This document shows positions 1-8,522 of a stretch of 64,000 nucleotides of DNA, one piece after another. Under the pieces are notes generated by a model, which worked only from the letters and a program-made list of their open reading frames with translations, searched no databases and had not been told where the DNA came from. Both the position numbers and the translations under genes were made by a program. Every line of letters starts with the position of its first letter. Position 1 is the stretch's first letter. This stretch comes from Glacieibacterium arshaanense (GTDB taxonomy: Bacteria > Pseudomonadota > Alphaproteobacteria > Sphingomonadales > Sphingomonadaceae), in the NCBI RefSeq assembly GCF_004681125.1, contig NZ_SIHO01000004.1, positions 1-64,000 of the forward strand. The letters are read 5' to 3'.

Positions 1-39
1 TTAGGAAAATCGGCCGCCGCGACTGTTACACAAAGGTGT
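1..39. repeat. Left arm of 39-bp perfect inverted repeat flanking the integrase
   Basis: Positions 1-39 are the exact reverse complement of 1562-1600. The match stops at 40 on this side and at 1561 on the other, so the integrase gene lies between the two arms. It may continue to the left of the window. This copy carries one full TGTTACACAA motif of the kind found repeated in the integrase upstream region. It could be part of an invertible or attachment structure, or an assembly artefact if a contig starts here. Confidence 0.75.
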
Positions 40-116
40 CTTGTCGGCCGACACGCACCGAGCGCGATGGAATTATCCGTCAGTTCGGGAACCCACAATC
101 AAGCGCTGTGCCGTCA

Positions 117-1541
117 TCATCGTTTGAGATGGGATAGGTCGATATCTGCGAATTCAAGACCGTCTACAGCGTCGCTCAGCATCCTTATGCGATGACCGTG
201 GCCATAGTTTTCAGAGACCTTGTTCCGTCCCGAAGCGCCGACCGTCCACCCCCCGAGCGCCATAGCCAAATCATGGTCGATTCGGGAGGCCCTCAGCTCG
301 TCACGGAAGTTGTGCCGGAATGAATGAAAACAAGTTCGTTCGCGGCACGCTCCAGCTCGGCGCACGAACTGGGTAAACCATTTGGAAAAAGCGACCGAAC
401 GTGCACCCTTGGGCCCCGGTTCGATTTCATCGAAGAGTTTTGTTTGTTGGCCACGACCTTGGTCCGCTACGTACGCGAGGAAGCCGAGCTCGACGAGCGT
501 GCGGTGGATGGGGACGATTCTCCTGCTCGCGGCGGTCTTCAGCCTTTTATCACGGCTGCCGACAAGTGATTCACTGCGAACCGATATACAGGGGATGCCG
601 TCCAAACTCTCAATGTCCGCCACGTCGAGCTGACAGATTTCATTCAACCGCATACCAGTATGAAGTGCGAGTAGCGGCACCCAGTATCTCGCGTTCTGCG
701 GATACTCTGACCCCGGAATCGCATATCCTCGTTCACCGTTGAGGCAGCCCACGTAAAGCGGTGCGTGGAAAATCAGTCTCAATTGGTCGACGGAAAAGGG
801 ATGCCGCTTGTCCCGTTTTGCGGTTTGGTCGGGAAGCCTCAAGCCTCGCGCGGGATTTCGGTGCAAAAGCTCCTCGTTAACCGACCAGTTTATGAACGTA
901 GACAACGAGGTCAGGTAGGTATTTGCATTGGCAGTACTGATCAGACTGGGCGCCTTTTCATGCCGCATCAGATCGGCAGCCTGCCGGGGAGAAAGCGTTG
1001 GAAATCGCTTCGCGGCGTTTTTCGGCAGCAACCTGAGAACTTCGACAAATTCACGGATATGGGTCCGTGAGATATCCGCCATAGGGGTGCTGGCACCGAT
1101 GACAGAGGTCGCCACCTTTCGACAGGTCACGTAGCTTTCACGTGTTCGATCCGACCATCCTTTTGTCGGATCGTTGATATACCGGTCATACGCTTCGCCG
1201 AACGTTGGCCCCAAAACCAGACGATCTACGCGCGGTGCGTCACCGTCGCCATGAACGCCCGTTTCCATACTGATATTTTGCCAGTTCGGCGGGGCCGGAT
1301 CATTGCGACCACGATGCTCGATCAAGGGGTCCAACAACATCTGATCGACGCTCATTCCAGCGCCAAATCTGGCGCGAGCAATCAGGGATTCAACCTGCGA
1401 CGCTACACGCGGAAATCTTCGAAGCGCAGTTTCCAGACTATCGGTGTGGAGCGATCGCCAAATTTCGATCCTGCCAACAGCGAGAATTGCATCGTTGGGA
1501 ACACGGCGTCGGACATAGAATTTGCCACCGCGCAGGCACAT
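117..1541 (-). CDS. Tyrosine-type site-specific integrase (phage/island type)
   Basis: A 474-residue tyrosine recombinase expected to integrate or excise a mobile element at the neighbouring tRNA-Phe gene. The N-terminus has the short basic stretch with RRRVP typical of integrases with a DUF6538-like head. A SAM-like core-binding region follows (about 120-240). The catalytic domain shows Arg298 in GMRLNE, a likely beta-hairpin Lys near 335, His406-x-x-Arg409 in HSFRH, Trp432 in GGW and nucleophile Tyr446 in ENYGHG. The open frame runs upstream through the tRNA gene, which cannot be coding there. ATG at 1541 is chosen because the FYVRRRVP segment follows at once and the paired TTGTGTAACA motifs lie just upstream. 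All catalytic residues are present, so it looks intact. The attachment site itself is an inference. Confidence 0.85.
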   Translation of the reverse strand: MCLRGGKFYVRRRVPNDAILAVGRIEIWRSLHTDSLETALRRFPRVASQVESLIARARFGAGMSVDQMLLDPLIEHRGRNDPAPPNWQNISMETGVHGDGDAPRVDRLVLGPTFGEAYDRYINDPTKGWSDRTRESYVTCRKVATSVIGASTPMADISRTHIREFVEVLRLLPKNAAKRFPTLSPRQAADLMRHEKAPSLISTANANTYLTSLSTFINWSVNEELLHRNPARGLRLPDQTAKRDKRHPFSVDQLRLIFHAPLYVGCLNGERGYAIPGSEYPQNARYWVPLLALHTGMRLNEICQLDVADIESLDGIPCISVRSESLVGSRDKRLKTAASRRIVPIHRTLVELGFLAYVADQGRGQQTKLFDEIEPGPKGARSVAFSKWFTQFVRRAGACRERTCFHSFRHNFRDELRASRIDHDLAMALGGWTVGASGRNKVSENYGHGHRIRMLSDAVDGLEFADIDLSHLKR

Positions 1542-1553
1542 GCCGATCGGCAA

Positions 1554-1659
1554 TTTGTGTAACACCTTTGTGTAACAGTCGCGGCGGCCGATTTTCCTAA
1601 TTTTCTCGGAGGTTGTGACCAATTCTGGGGCCGAATTGTGTAACAGGGGTGTGTAGCAA
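1554..1659. promoter_or_regulatory. Repeated TTGTGTAACA motifs upstream of the integrase (possible arm-type sites)
   Basis: TTTGTGTAACA occurs at 1554-1564 and again at 1567-1577, 13 bp apart. ATTGTGTAACA occurs at 1635-1645 with a degenerate partner, GTGTGTAGCA-like, near 1649-1659, 14 bp apart. Two closely spaced pairs between an integrase start and its tRNA target fit arm-type integrase or excisionase binding sites or autoregulatory operators. No binding is proven. Confidence 0.45.
1562..1600. repeat. Right arm of 39-bp inverted repeat flanking the integrase
   Basis: Exact reverse complement of positions 1-39. It sits 20 bp upstream of the chosen integrase start and overlaps one of the TTTGTGTAACA motifs. 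Together the arms bracket the integrase coding region. Confidence 0.75.
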
Positions 1660-1720
1660 AAACGTTGAGACGACCGTCTCTTGGACGATTTCCCAATGTT
1701 TTCAATGCGATTTTGCGTAA

Positions 1721-1795
1721 TGGTGCCCGGGGGCGGAATCGAACCACCGACACGGGGATTTTCAATCCCCTGCTCTACCCCTGAGCTACCCGGGC
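1721..1795 (-). tRNA. tRNA-Phe (GAA)
   Basis: On the minus strand the sequence folds as a full cloverleaf of 75 nt including an encoded CCA at 1721-1723. The acceptor stem pairs GCCCGGG with CCCGGGC, the D arm is GCTC/GAGC, and the anticodon stem is GGGGA/TCCCC around the loop TTGAAAA, giving anticodon GAA for phenylalanine. The variable loop is GTGTC and the T arm carries TTCGATT. The 3' end faces the integrase, as expected for a tRNA used as an integration target, where the element restores the 3' end of the gene. Confidence 0.93.
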
Positions 1796-1828
1796 GCAAC
1801 CGTCCGAAGCGCGGTGCGAGCGGCGGAT

Positions 1829-2023
1829 TTAGTCTTGCCCCTCGCGCTTGTCCAGCCCGATATCATCGGGATCGACAGGATCGCCCGGCAGCGCATAGCC
1901 GTCACCCAGCCAATTGAGCAAATCGCGGTCCTGGCAACGCGGCGAACAAAAGGGCGCGAACGCCGCCAGCGTCGGCCGGCGGCAGATCGGGCACTTGGCC
2001 TCAGCGGGGGATCGTGGCGACAT
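1829..2023 (-). CDS. yacG: DNA gyrase inhibitor YacG (zinc-finger protein)
   Basis: A 64-residue protein with the YacG treble-clef zinc site Cys11, Cys14, Cys26, Cys30 (CPIC then FCSPRC) followed by DLLNWLGDGYALPG, the family signature. YacG binds GyrB and inhibits gyrase; it acts in the cytoplasm. The start overlaps the end of the RNase gene by 23 bp and the acidic C-terminus ends just before the tRNA. It is the last gene of the leftward maf-RNase-yacG unit, a common arrangement in alphaproteobacteria. Confidence 0.92.
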   Translation of the reverse strand: MSPRSPAEAKCPICRRPTLAAFAPFCSPRCQDRDLLNWLGDGYALPGDPVDPDDIGLDKREGQD

Positions 2024-3014
2024 GTCCGGCCGCGGTAGCGAGTGCAGCGTCCGCCTGCAAGCGCACGCGCGCGCCGCAACGCCGTTCGAGCTCTTCGGTC
2101 AGGTCGGCGCGCGCCGTCAGCCAGTCGATGACCGGTGGTGCTGCCGTCACCACGCGGTCACCCGCGCCGACGGCGCGCTCGCCTGCGCGCAGCAGCGCCA
2201 GTGCGGCACTGGCGACCGGCGTCGCGCGCAACAGCTCGACCAGCGAGGCGCGCTGCCGAGGCCGGACGATCTGCACGAAACCGAAGCCGTTGACGGCAGT
2301 GCGTTCGAACGGCTTGGGCAATGCGGCATCGAGCAGCTCGCCGATGCGCGTGCGTACGCCCTTGTCGGCGACAGTCGGGAAATCGATCCCAATCGAGCCC
2401 GTGATGTCGAAGCAGCGAATCGCGGCGGCGGCGGCATCAGCTGCCGAGAGCGCAAGGACTTCGAGCGCCGCCGCCCCGTCGATATCGATCACTGTCATCG
2501 CCGGCGTCGGTGAAATTGTCAGCAGTCCATGCGAAAACGCCTTATGGCCCGTGGTGGCGGCTTCGAGCGTTTCGCTCCAGCCCGCTTCTTCGAGCCGGTC
2601 GGCGCCATAGCCGCTGGTTTCAGTGACCGGCAGGCGGCGTGCGTGCAGTCGAGCTACAAGGTCGGGGCCATGACTGATTCTTCCCGGGCCGCGTATCGCC
2701 CCGGCGCGCGCAGCAACCTTGGCGAGCCGCAGCCGCCCGGCTTCGGGAATCGCCTCGCGCACCACCTCGACGCGCACCAGCGCGCCTTCGGTCAACCCTG
2801 GCGGCAGCGGTTCGAGCAGCGCTTCGGCGTCGCCTGCAAGCACGATGCCGCGCACCCCGGGCACAAGGATCTTCGCCAGCCGCGCCGCCCACAGGTCACC
2901 GGCACGCAAACCGCCGTCATCGCGTTCGACATGCGCTTCGACTACGATTTCGCCGTCGAGCACCAGCGCGCGCGTCTCGCCGATACCGATTTCGATCAAG
3001 GCTGTTTCAGACAT
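2001..3014 (-). CDS. Short RNase E/G family ribonuclease
   Basis: A 337-residue RNase E/G-type protein, much shorter than RNase G (about 490) or RNase E. Two metal-binding Asp positions of the catalytic core can be aligned: Asp177 in VIDIDG (RNase E AIDVNSG) and Asp211 in IGIDF (RNase E VIDF). The motif FVQIVRPRQRASL matches the conserved FGL-EM-RQR-R-SL stretch. An S1 RNA-binding domain and the CPxC zinc-link are not visible. ATG at 3014 was chosen because it starts the alignable region (MSETALIEIG) and overlaps the maf stop by 8 bp, implying translational coupling. It probably cleaves single-stranded RNA. Confidence 0.82.
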   Translation of the reverse strand: MSETALIEIGIGETRALVLDGEIVVEAHVERDDGGLRAGDLWAARLAKILVPGVRGIVLAGDAEALLEPLPPGLTEGALVRVEVVREAIPEAGRLRLAKVAARAGAIRGPGRISHGPDLVARLHARRLPVTETSGYGADRLEEAGWSETLEAATTGHKAFSHGLLTISPTPAMTVIDIDGAAALEVLALSAADAAAAAIRCFDITGSIGIDFPTVADKGVRTRIGELLDAALPKPFERTAVNGFGFVQIVRPRQRASLVELLRATPVASAALALLRAGERAVGAGDRVVTAAPPVIDWLTARADLTEELERRCGARVRLQADAALATAAGHVATIPR

Positions 3015-3585
3015 CGATGCCCGCTCCCGACAGCAGCGTCCGTGTTTCGAACAGCGGCAGCCCCACGACCCCCGACCATGAGCCTTGCACGCGCCGCACC
3101 AGCGCTTCGGCGCGACCCTGGATGGCATAGCCGCCGGCCTTGCCCAACCCCTCGCCGCTGGTGACATAGGCGTCGATTTCGGCAGCCGACAGACGCTTGA
3201 AGATCACCGTCGTCGTCGACATCCGGTGGTGTGGGTTGCCCGCCGCATCGACAACGGTAACGGCAGTCAGCACATCATGGCGGCGCCCGGATACCAGTTC
3301 GAGGCAGGCGCGCACCTGCGCATCCGATTCAGCCTTGGGCAGGATACGTCGCCCGACTGCAACCACTGTATCGGCGCCGAGCACAACCGCGCCGGGGTGA
3401 CGCTGCGCGACAATTGATGCCTTGGCCCAAGCCAGCCGCGCAGCGTGATCCGCGGGGCGCTCGTTACCAAACACCGATTCGTCGATATCCGCCGCATCGA
3501 CGGCATCGGCGGTGATGCCGATCTGCGCCAACAAGGCGACGCGGCGCGGGCTGGCCGAGGCGAGAATCAGGCGGGGTGCGCTCAT
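3007..3585 (-). CDS. maf: Maf family nucleotide pyrophosphatase (first copy)
   Basis: A 192-residue Maf/Ham1-fold pyrophosphatase, normal length for the family. It begins with the nucleotide-binding LILASASPRR loop. The acidic catalytic region is VLGADTVV and the C-terminal GKAGGYAIQGRAEALV segment is the standard Maf ending. These enzymes hydrolyse dTTP/UTP or modified pyrimidine nucleotides, preventing misincorporation. ATG at 3585 overlaps the upstream DUF2332 stop in an ATGA arrangement, and its own stop overlaps the RNase gene. A second, divergent Maf lies at 34949-35581, so the two probably have different substrates. Confidence 0.93.
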   Translation of the reverse strand: MSAPRLILASASPRRVALLAQIGITADAVDAADIDESVFGNERPADHAARLAWAKASIVAQRHPGAVVLGADTVVAVGRRILPKAESDAQVRACLELVSGRRHDVLTAVTVVDAAGNPHHRMSTTTVIFKRLSAAEIDAYVTSGEGLGKAGGYAIQGRAEALVRRVQGSWSGVVGLPLFETRTLLSGAGIDV

Positions 3586-4667
3586 GCGGGGCTTTCTGCG
3601 CCAAGCCAATGCACCACCGCACCATGCGGGTGCGTGCGGGCTAGCAGATATTCACCGCCGGGCCACAGTGTCAGCCGCAGCGTCGGCGGCGCGCCTGCGC
3701 TGGCGTCATCGAGTTCGAAGCGCAGCCAAGCCAACGGTGCGGCAGCGGTCGCGGTAGCGCCGGCGCTGGCCATATGTGCAGCGATGCGTGCCTGCGTGGC
3801 GGCAGGGAAATATTGATAGGCAATGCTGTGAAACACCACTGTCGCAACACCCTCTCGCGGCGCGACCAACGATTCGACCCAGTCTGCGGCGTCGGCCTTG
3901 TCGAGCGCGACGGGGTCGGCAACGAACGCTGCAATCGCGGCCTCGAGGCGATGCACGCGCTCGACCTGTTCCGGCCAGACAAACGCCAGCAGCTTCTCGC
4001 GCGTCGCGGGATCGCGCAGATCGAGCGGATTGAGATCGACGCCGCGCCGCGCGACGACCTTGAGCGGCGCTGCAGGCGGCGGTGCGCCGTCCCACCGCGG
4101 CGCCAGCGTCAAGGGAGCATCTTCCCGGCCGAATCGCTGCCCGCCGAGCACATAGCCATAGTCATCGAGCCGCAGGTTCAGCCCGGCGCTGGCCCCGAGT
4201 TCGAACAGCGCCAACGGCAATCCGGTCTTGTCCGCAATGAACAGCAGCCCCGGCATTAGAACGCCAGAACGCGCTACCTCGTTGGTTTGCGGCGCACCGG
4301 CAAGCCAGTCGAGTAGCCGGTCGTCGCGCAGGCCGTCGGCAAGTGCGGCTGAGAGCGCGGCGTCAGACGGTGTCGGATTTGGCGGATAGCAAGCAGCCAG
4401 CGCGGGTAGGTTACCGCGCCGCGCCAGCGCGTTGAGCCCGCCGGTCAGGCGCATTGGCAGCGCATCGGCGAAGCCGTCGCCGGACCAGCCCAACACCGCG
4501 CGGCCGGTGGGCGTCGAATCGTCGAGGACGCGCGCCAGCGTGTCGCAGACGCGGCCCATAAGCGGCGCGTCGAGGCGCCGGCACCAATCGCCCTGTTTGG
4601 CGAACACCGTACGCACATCCGCTTCCGCCACATCGACCTCTTTGCCTTGGAGTGCCCGTAGTGGCAC
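3582..4667 (-). CDS. DUF2332 domain protein
   Basis: A 361-residue cytoplasmic protein recognised as DUF2332 from its layout: an N-terminal helical stretch with QGDWCRRLDAPL, a central FELGASAGLNLRLDDYGY motif that looks like a nucleotide or SAM-binding GxSAG-N loop, and a C-terminal VVFHSIAYQYFPAA segment. The biochemical role is unknown; the fold suggests a methyltransferase-like enzyme. It heads the leftward DUF2332-maf-RNase-yacG unit and is divergent from hisG with a 47-bp gap. GTG at 4631 is an alternative start, because the first ten residues are not obviously part of the domain. Confidence 0.82.
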   Translation of the reverse strand: MPLRALQGKEVDVAEADVRTVFAKQGDWCRRLDAPLMGRVCDTLARVLDDSTPTGRAVLGWSGDGFADALPMRLTGGLNALARRGNLPALAACYPPNPTPSDAALSAALADGLRDDRLLDWLAGAPQTNEVARSGVLMPGLLFIADKTGLPLALFELGASAGLNLRLDDYGYVLGGQRFGREDAPLTLAPRWDGAPPPAAPLKVVARRGVDLNPLDLRDPATREKLLAFVWPEQVERVHRLEAAIAAFVADPVALDKADAADWVESLVAPREGVATVVFHSIAYQYFPAATQARIAAHMASAGATATAAAPLAWLRFELDDASAGAPPTLRLTLWPGGEYLLARTHPHGAVVHWLGAESPA

Positions 4668-4714
4668 CCTGATGCTGGACGCGCAACCGCCGCGCGGGTA
4701 GAGCCTGCGCCATC

Positions 4715-5374
4715 ATGACCGACGAGATCATCATCGCGCTGCCCAAAGGCCGCATCCTCAAGGAAGCGCTGCCGGTGCTGGCGCGCGTCGGCATCACCCC
4801 CGAGCCGGCCTTTTCGGACGAGAACAGCCGCGCGCTCAAGTTCAGCACCAACGTCCCCGGCATCGCGGTGATCCGCGTCCGCGCCTTCGATGTCGCGACC
4901 TTTGTCGCGCATGGCGCCGCGCAGCTGGGCATTGCCGGTAACGACGTGCTGATGGAGTTCGACTTTTCCGAAATCTACGCACCGGTCGATCTCTGCATCG
5001 GACGCTGCCGCCTGTCGGTCGCCGAGCCCGCCGAGCAGGCGGCGAACGACGATCCGCGTAGCTGGAGCCATGTCCGCATCGCCACCAAATATCCCAACAT
5101 CACCCGCCAGCATTTCGCCAAGCGCGGCGTGCAGGCCGAATGCGTCAAATTGAACGGCGCGATGGAGCTGGCACCGTTGCTCGGGCTCAGTTCGCGGATC
5201 GTGGATCTCGTTTCGACCGGCGTGACGTTGCGCGAAAACGGCCTCGCCGAAGTTGAAGTCATCACCGAAATCAGCTCACGGCTGATCGTCAACCGCGCGG
5301 CGTTCAAGACCAATCCGGCGGTGGTGCCGCTTGTCGAGAAGTTCCGCCGGGCGGTGGCCGATGCAGCGGCTTGA
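4715..5374 (+). CDS. hisG: ATP phosphoribosyltransferase, short form (HisG)
   Basis: Catalyses the first step of histidine synthesis, joining ATP and PRPP. The 219-residue length is the short form without the C-terminal regulatory domain; such enzymes need the regulatory subunit HisZ, which is not in this window. Seen motifs are [11 protein letters not shown] at the N-terminus, GIAGNDVL in the middle and [14 protein letters not shown] in the PRPP-binding segment. Its end overlaps hisD by 14 bp, so the two are co-translated. Confidence 0.95.
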   Translation: MTDEIIIALPKGRILKEALPVLARVGITPEPAFSDENSRALKFSTNVPGIAVIRVRAFDVATFVAHGAAQLGIAGNDVLMEFDFSEIYAPVDLCIGRCRLSVAEPAEQAANDDPRSWSHVRIATKYPNITRQHFAKRGVQAECVKLNGAMELAPLLGLSSRIVDLVSTGVTLRENGLAEVEVITEISSRLIVNRAAFKTNPAVVPLVEKFRRAVADAAA

Positions 5375-6644
5375 CGCGCGCGACGCCGGATTCGCCGCAG
5401 CGTTCACCGCGCTGGTCGAAGCACGACGTGAAAGCGATGCAGGTGTCGCCAACGACGTCGCAGCGATCATTGCCGATGTCCGCGCCCGCGGCGACGCAGC
5501 ACTGTTTGAACTGACCGCGAAGTTCGACCGCATCGATCTGGCAACCAGCGGTATTGAAGTCAGCGTTACCGAAATTGCCGCAGCGCGCGCGCAAGTGCCC
5601 GCCGCGACGACTGCCGCGCTCGAGCTTGCGGCGACACGCATCCGTGCCTTCCACGCCGCACAGCGCCCCGCCGACCATGACGCGACCGACGCTGCGGGCG
5701 TCCGCGCCGGCTACCGCTGGTCGGCGGTCGAAGCCGCAGGTCTGTATGTGCCCGGCGGGCTGGCGAGCTATCCGTCATCGGTGCTGATGAATGCCATTCC
5801 CGCCAAGGTTGCCGGCGTCGAGCGGCTGGTGATGGTCACGCCGACCCCCGCCGGCCGGCTCAACCCGCTGGTGCTGGTCGCCGCCGAACTCGCCGGCGTC
5901 GACAAGGTCTACCGCATCGGTGGCGCACAGGCGGTCGCGGCACTCGCCTATGGCACCGCCAGCATCGCGCCCGTCGACAAGATCGTCGGCCCCGGCAACG
6001 CCTGGGTCGCCGAGGCCAAGCGCCAGCTCTACGGCACCGTCGGCATCGACATGGTCGCCGGCCCCAGCGAGATCGTCGTCGTCAGCGACGCCAAGTCGAA
6101 CCCCGAATGGGTTGCCGCCGACCTGCTCAGCCAGGCCGAGCATGACCGCACAGCCCAGTCGATCCTGATCACGGACTCGGTCCAGTTTTCGGAAGCCGTC
6201 GAGGCAGCCGTCGAACACCAGCTCGCCGCGCTTTCCACCGAGGCGACGGCACGCGCCAGCTGGGACGCGTTCGGGGCGATCATCATCGTGTCCGATTTCG
6301 ACGCGGCGTTGCCGTTGATCGACCGGTTGGCACCCGAGCATATCGAACTGATGGTCGACGCCCCCGATGCACTGTTCGCGCGCATCCGCCATGCCGGCTC
6401 GGCGTTCCTCGGGCGCCACACCCCCGAAGCGGCGGGCGACTATGTCGGCGGCCCGAACCATGTGTTGCCGACCGGGCGGCGCGCGCGTTTCTCCTCTGGT
6501 CTGTCGGTCACCGACTTCATGAAGCGCACGACTTTCCTCGACTGCGGTGCTGCCGGATTGGCCGTGATCGGGCCTGCGGCGGCGGTGCTGGCGGATGCCG
6601 AAGGGCTGCCGGCGCATGCAAATTCAGTGAGAATCAGACTCTAA
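5361..6644 (+). CDS. hisD: Histidinol dehydrogenase (HisD)
   Basis: Final two oxidations of histidine synthesis, histidinol to histidine with NAD and zinc. Normal length at 427 residues. Visible landmarks are [51 protein letters not shown] and the zinc/catalytic segment [11 protein letters not shown] at 5361 inside the end of hisG gives the expected N-terminus. The TAA stop at 6642-6644 touches a palindromic element directly, so the hisGD message probably ends there. Confidence 0.95.
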   Translation: MQRLDARDAGFAAAFTALVEARRESDAGVANDVAAIIADVRARGDAALFELTAKFDRIDLATSGIEVSVTEIAAARAQVPAATTAALELAATRIRAFHAAQRPADHDATDAAGVRAGYRWSAVEAAGLYVPGGLASYPSSVLMNAIPAKVAGVERLVMVTPTPAGRLNPLVLVAAELAGVDKVYRIGGAQAVAALAYGTASIAPVDKIVGPGNAWVAEAKRQLYGTVGIDMVAGPSEIVVVSDAKSNPEWVAADLLSQAEHDRTAQSILITDSVQFSEAVEAAVEHQLAALSTEATARASWDAFGAIIIVSDFDAALPLIDRLAPEHIELMVDAPDALFARIRHAGSAFLGRHTPEAAGDYVGGPNHVLPTGRRARFSSGLSVTDFMKRTTFLDCGAAGLAVIGPAAAVLADAEGLPAHANSVRIRL

Positions 6645-6764
6645 CGGCCTCCGGCGGGCAGGGGCTTGCCCCTGCACCTGTTTGTTTGTCGTCGCGACCT
6701 TGGCTAATGTAGCGCCAACCCAGAATTCGGGTGCAGGGTTCACCCCTGCCCGCCGGAGGCCCTT
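6645..6764. repeat. Palindromic element R1 (paired units, REPIN-like)
   Basis: Left unit 6645-6680 and right unit 6729-6764 face each other. The outer stem is GGCCTCCGGCGGGCAGG against its complement. The left inner hairpin is GGGGC-TT-GCCCC and the right one is GGGT-TCA-CCCC-like. The left edge follows the hisD stop codon with no gap, and the right edge ends in CCCTTTT, a terminator-like tail. The 48-bp centre is not shared with other copies. Confidence 0.85.
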
Positions 6765-6781
6765 TTATCCATGGACTTAGC

Positions 6782-8434
6782 ATGACCACCGGCAAACACA
6801 TCCTGCTCGACCTGTTGGCGAGCGAAGGCGTCGACACGATTTTCGGCAATCCCGGCACCACTGAATTGCCGCTGATGGACGCGATGGTCGTCGAAAAGCG
6901 CATCCGCTACATCGTCGGCTTGAACGAGGTCATCGTCATGGTGATGGCCGATGGCTATGCGCAGGCATCGGGGCGGCTCGCTGTTTGCAACCTGCATGCA
7001 GCGCCCGGTCTCGGTAACGCGATGGGCATGCTCTACAACGCCAAAAAGGCCGGTTCGCCGGTGCTAGTGACGGCGGGGCAGCAGGACACCACGATCGCAC
7101 TGACCGAGCCATTGCTGTGGGATGACCTGGCCACGATGGCGCGGCCGCTGTGCAAATGGTCGTATGAGGTGACGCGGCTCGAAGACCTGCCGCGCGCCGT
7201 TCGCCGCGCCGCCAAAGTTGCACTGACGCACCCGACGGGGCCAGTTTTCCTGTCGATTCCGGGTGATTTGCTGACCAATTCGATCGAAAACCTCGATCTT
7301 CTGGCACCAACGCGCGTCGCTACGGGCGTGCGCGGCGACACTGCCGCGATCAACCTCGCCGCCGAAATGATTGCGCACGCGGAAAACCCGGTGATCTTCG
7401 CCGGCGACGCCGTGCCGCGCAGTGACGCCTACGCCGAACTCGCCGAACTCGCCGAACTGATCGGCGCGCCGGTGTATTTGGAGGGCATGGCGAACACCGC
7501 CGCCTTCCCGGCGTCGCACCGACTCTACGGCGGCAGCATCCCGCGCATGACGCCGGCCTATCGCGCTGCGCTCAAGGATTATGACCTCGTCATTTCGGTC
7601 GGCGCCGACCTGCTGACCCAAAGCCAAGCCGCCGGCATCGAGGCGCTGCCACCCGGCATGCCGCTGGTCCACATCGACACCGACGCCTGGGAAATCGGCA
7701 AGAACTTCCCCGCTGCCGCCGCGATCCTCGGCGAGCCCAAGGCAACGCTCCCCGACCTGACCAGCGCCGTCGCCAGCCTGATGGCGCCCGCGACCGACCG
7801 CTCCGACGCCGTCGCCGCCAAGCTCGCCGCGACCAAGGCAGCACTCGTCGCCAAGGCCGAAGCCGAGGCGCAGCTGCTGCCGCTGCGCCCGATGCCGGTC
7901 ATCCACGCCATCGGCCAACTGCTCCCCGACGACGCCATCGTCATTGAAGAAGCACTGTCGAGCGGCATGAACTTCATCCGCCACCTCATTCCGTCGAACC
8001 ACCCCGACAGCTATTTTGGCATGCGCGGCGGCGGCATCGGCATGGGACTGCCACAGGCCATCGGCGCCGCGCTCGCCAAACCCGGCCGGCCGGTGGTGGC
8101 GCTTTCGGGCGACGGCAGCGCGATGTATTCGGTCCAGGCGCTATGGACCGCCGCGCACTACCGGCTGCCGCTGGTCTTCGTCATCCTCAACAATCGCAGC
8201 TACCGCATCCTCAAACAACGCACCCGCGCCATCGGAGACCACAGCGCGCGCGAAGACGTGTTTGTCGCAATGGACTTCACCGACCCGCCTATCGACTTTG
8301 TCGGACTGGCCGAAGCACAGGGTGTCGCCGCGGTGCGCGTCGAAACGCTCGATGGGTTGCGCGAGGCTTTGGCGCGCGGGCTGTCGACCAATGCGCCATT
8401 GCTGATCGACGTGGTGATGGATTCCACGGTTTAA
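6782..8434 (+). CDS. ThDP-dependent decarboxylase (benzoylformate decarboxylase/acetolactate synthase family)
   Basis: A 550-residue three-domain thiamine diphosphate enzyme. The N-terminal PYR domain has GNPGTTELPLMDA, catalytic Glu in GLNEVIVMVMADGYA and the HAAPGLGNAMG motif with a conserved His, closest to benzoylformate decarboxylase. The C-terminal PP domain has the ThDP/Mg motif GDGSAMYSVQALW ending in NNRSYRILK. The likely reaction is decarboxylation of a 2-oxo acid; the exact substrate cannot be told. ATG at 6782 is preferred because the upstream in-frame codons come from element R1. The stop codon touches element R2. Confidence 0.85.
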   Translation: MTTGKHILLDLLASEGVDTIFGNPGTTELPLMDAMVVEKRIRYIVGLNEVIVMVMADGYAQASGRLAVCNLHAAPGLGNAMGMLYNAKKAGSPVLVTAGQQDTTIALTEPLLWDDLATMARPLCKWSYEVTRLEDLPRAVRRAAKVALTHPTGPVFLSIPGDLLTNSIENLDLLAPTRVATGVRGDTAAINLAAEMIAHAENPVIFAGDAVPRSDAYAELAELAELIGAPVYLEGMANTAAFPASHRLYGGSIPRMTPAYRAALKDYDLVISVGADLLTQSQAAGIEALPPGMPLVHIDTDAWEIGKNFPAAAAILGEPKATLPDLTSAVASLMAPATDRSDAVAAKLAATKAALVAKAEAEAQLLPLRPMPVIHAIGQLLPDDAIVIEEALSSGMNFIRHLIPSNHPDSYFGMRGGGIGMGLPQAIGAALAKPGRPVVALSGDGSAMYSVQALWTAAHYRLPLVFVILNNRSYRILKQRTRAIGDHSAREDVFVAMDFTDPPIDFVGLAEAQGVAAVRVETLDGLREALARGLSTNAPLLIDVVMDSTV

Positions 8435-8473
8435 GGGCCTCCGGCGGGCAGGCCTGAGGCCTGCACCCGATTG
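8435..8473. repeat. Palindromic element R2 (single left unit)
   Basis: Starts immediately after the stop codon of the ThDP enzyme gene. It contains GGGCCTCCGGCGGGCAGG, inner hairpin GGCC-TGA-GGCC and CCTGCACCCGATTG. No facing unit follows directly; the next one is R3 at 9158-9192, on the far side of the TonB-like gene. Confidence 0.85.
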
Positions 8474-8522
8474 TTTGGTGGGCGCTTGAATTTGCCGGCG
8501 GCGAATCGCACCTGCACGGTAC

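Noticed and set aside
1542-1799. N-terminal extension of the integrase through the tRNA gene
   Set aside because: The extra 86 residues would be encoded by tRNA-Phe and the repeated motif region; the recognisable protein starts at ATG 1541.
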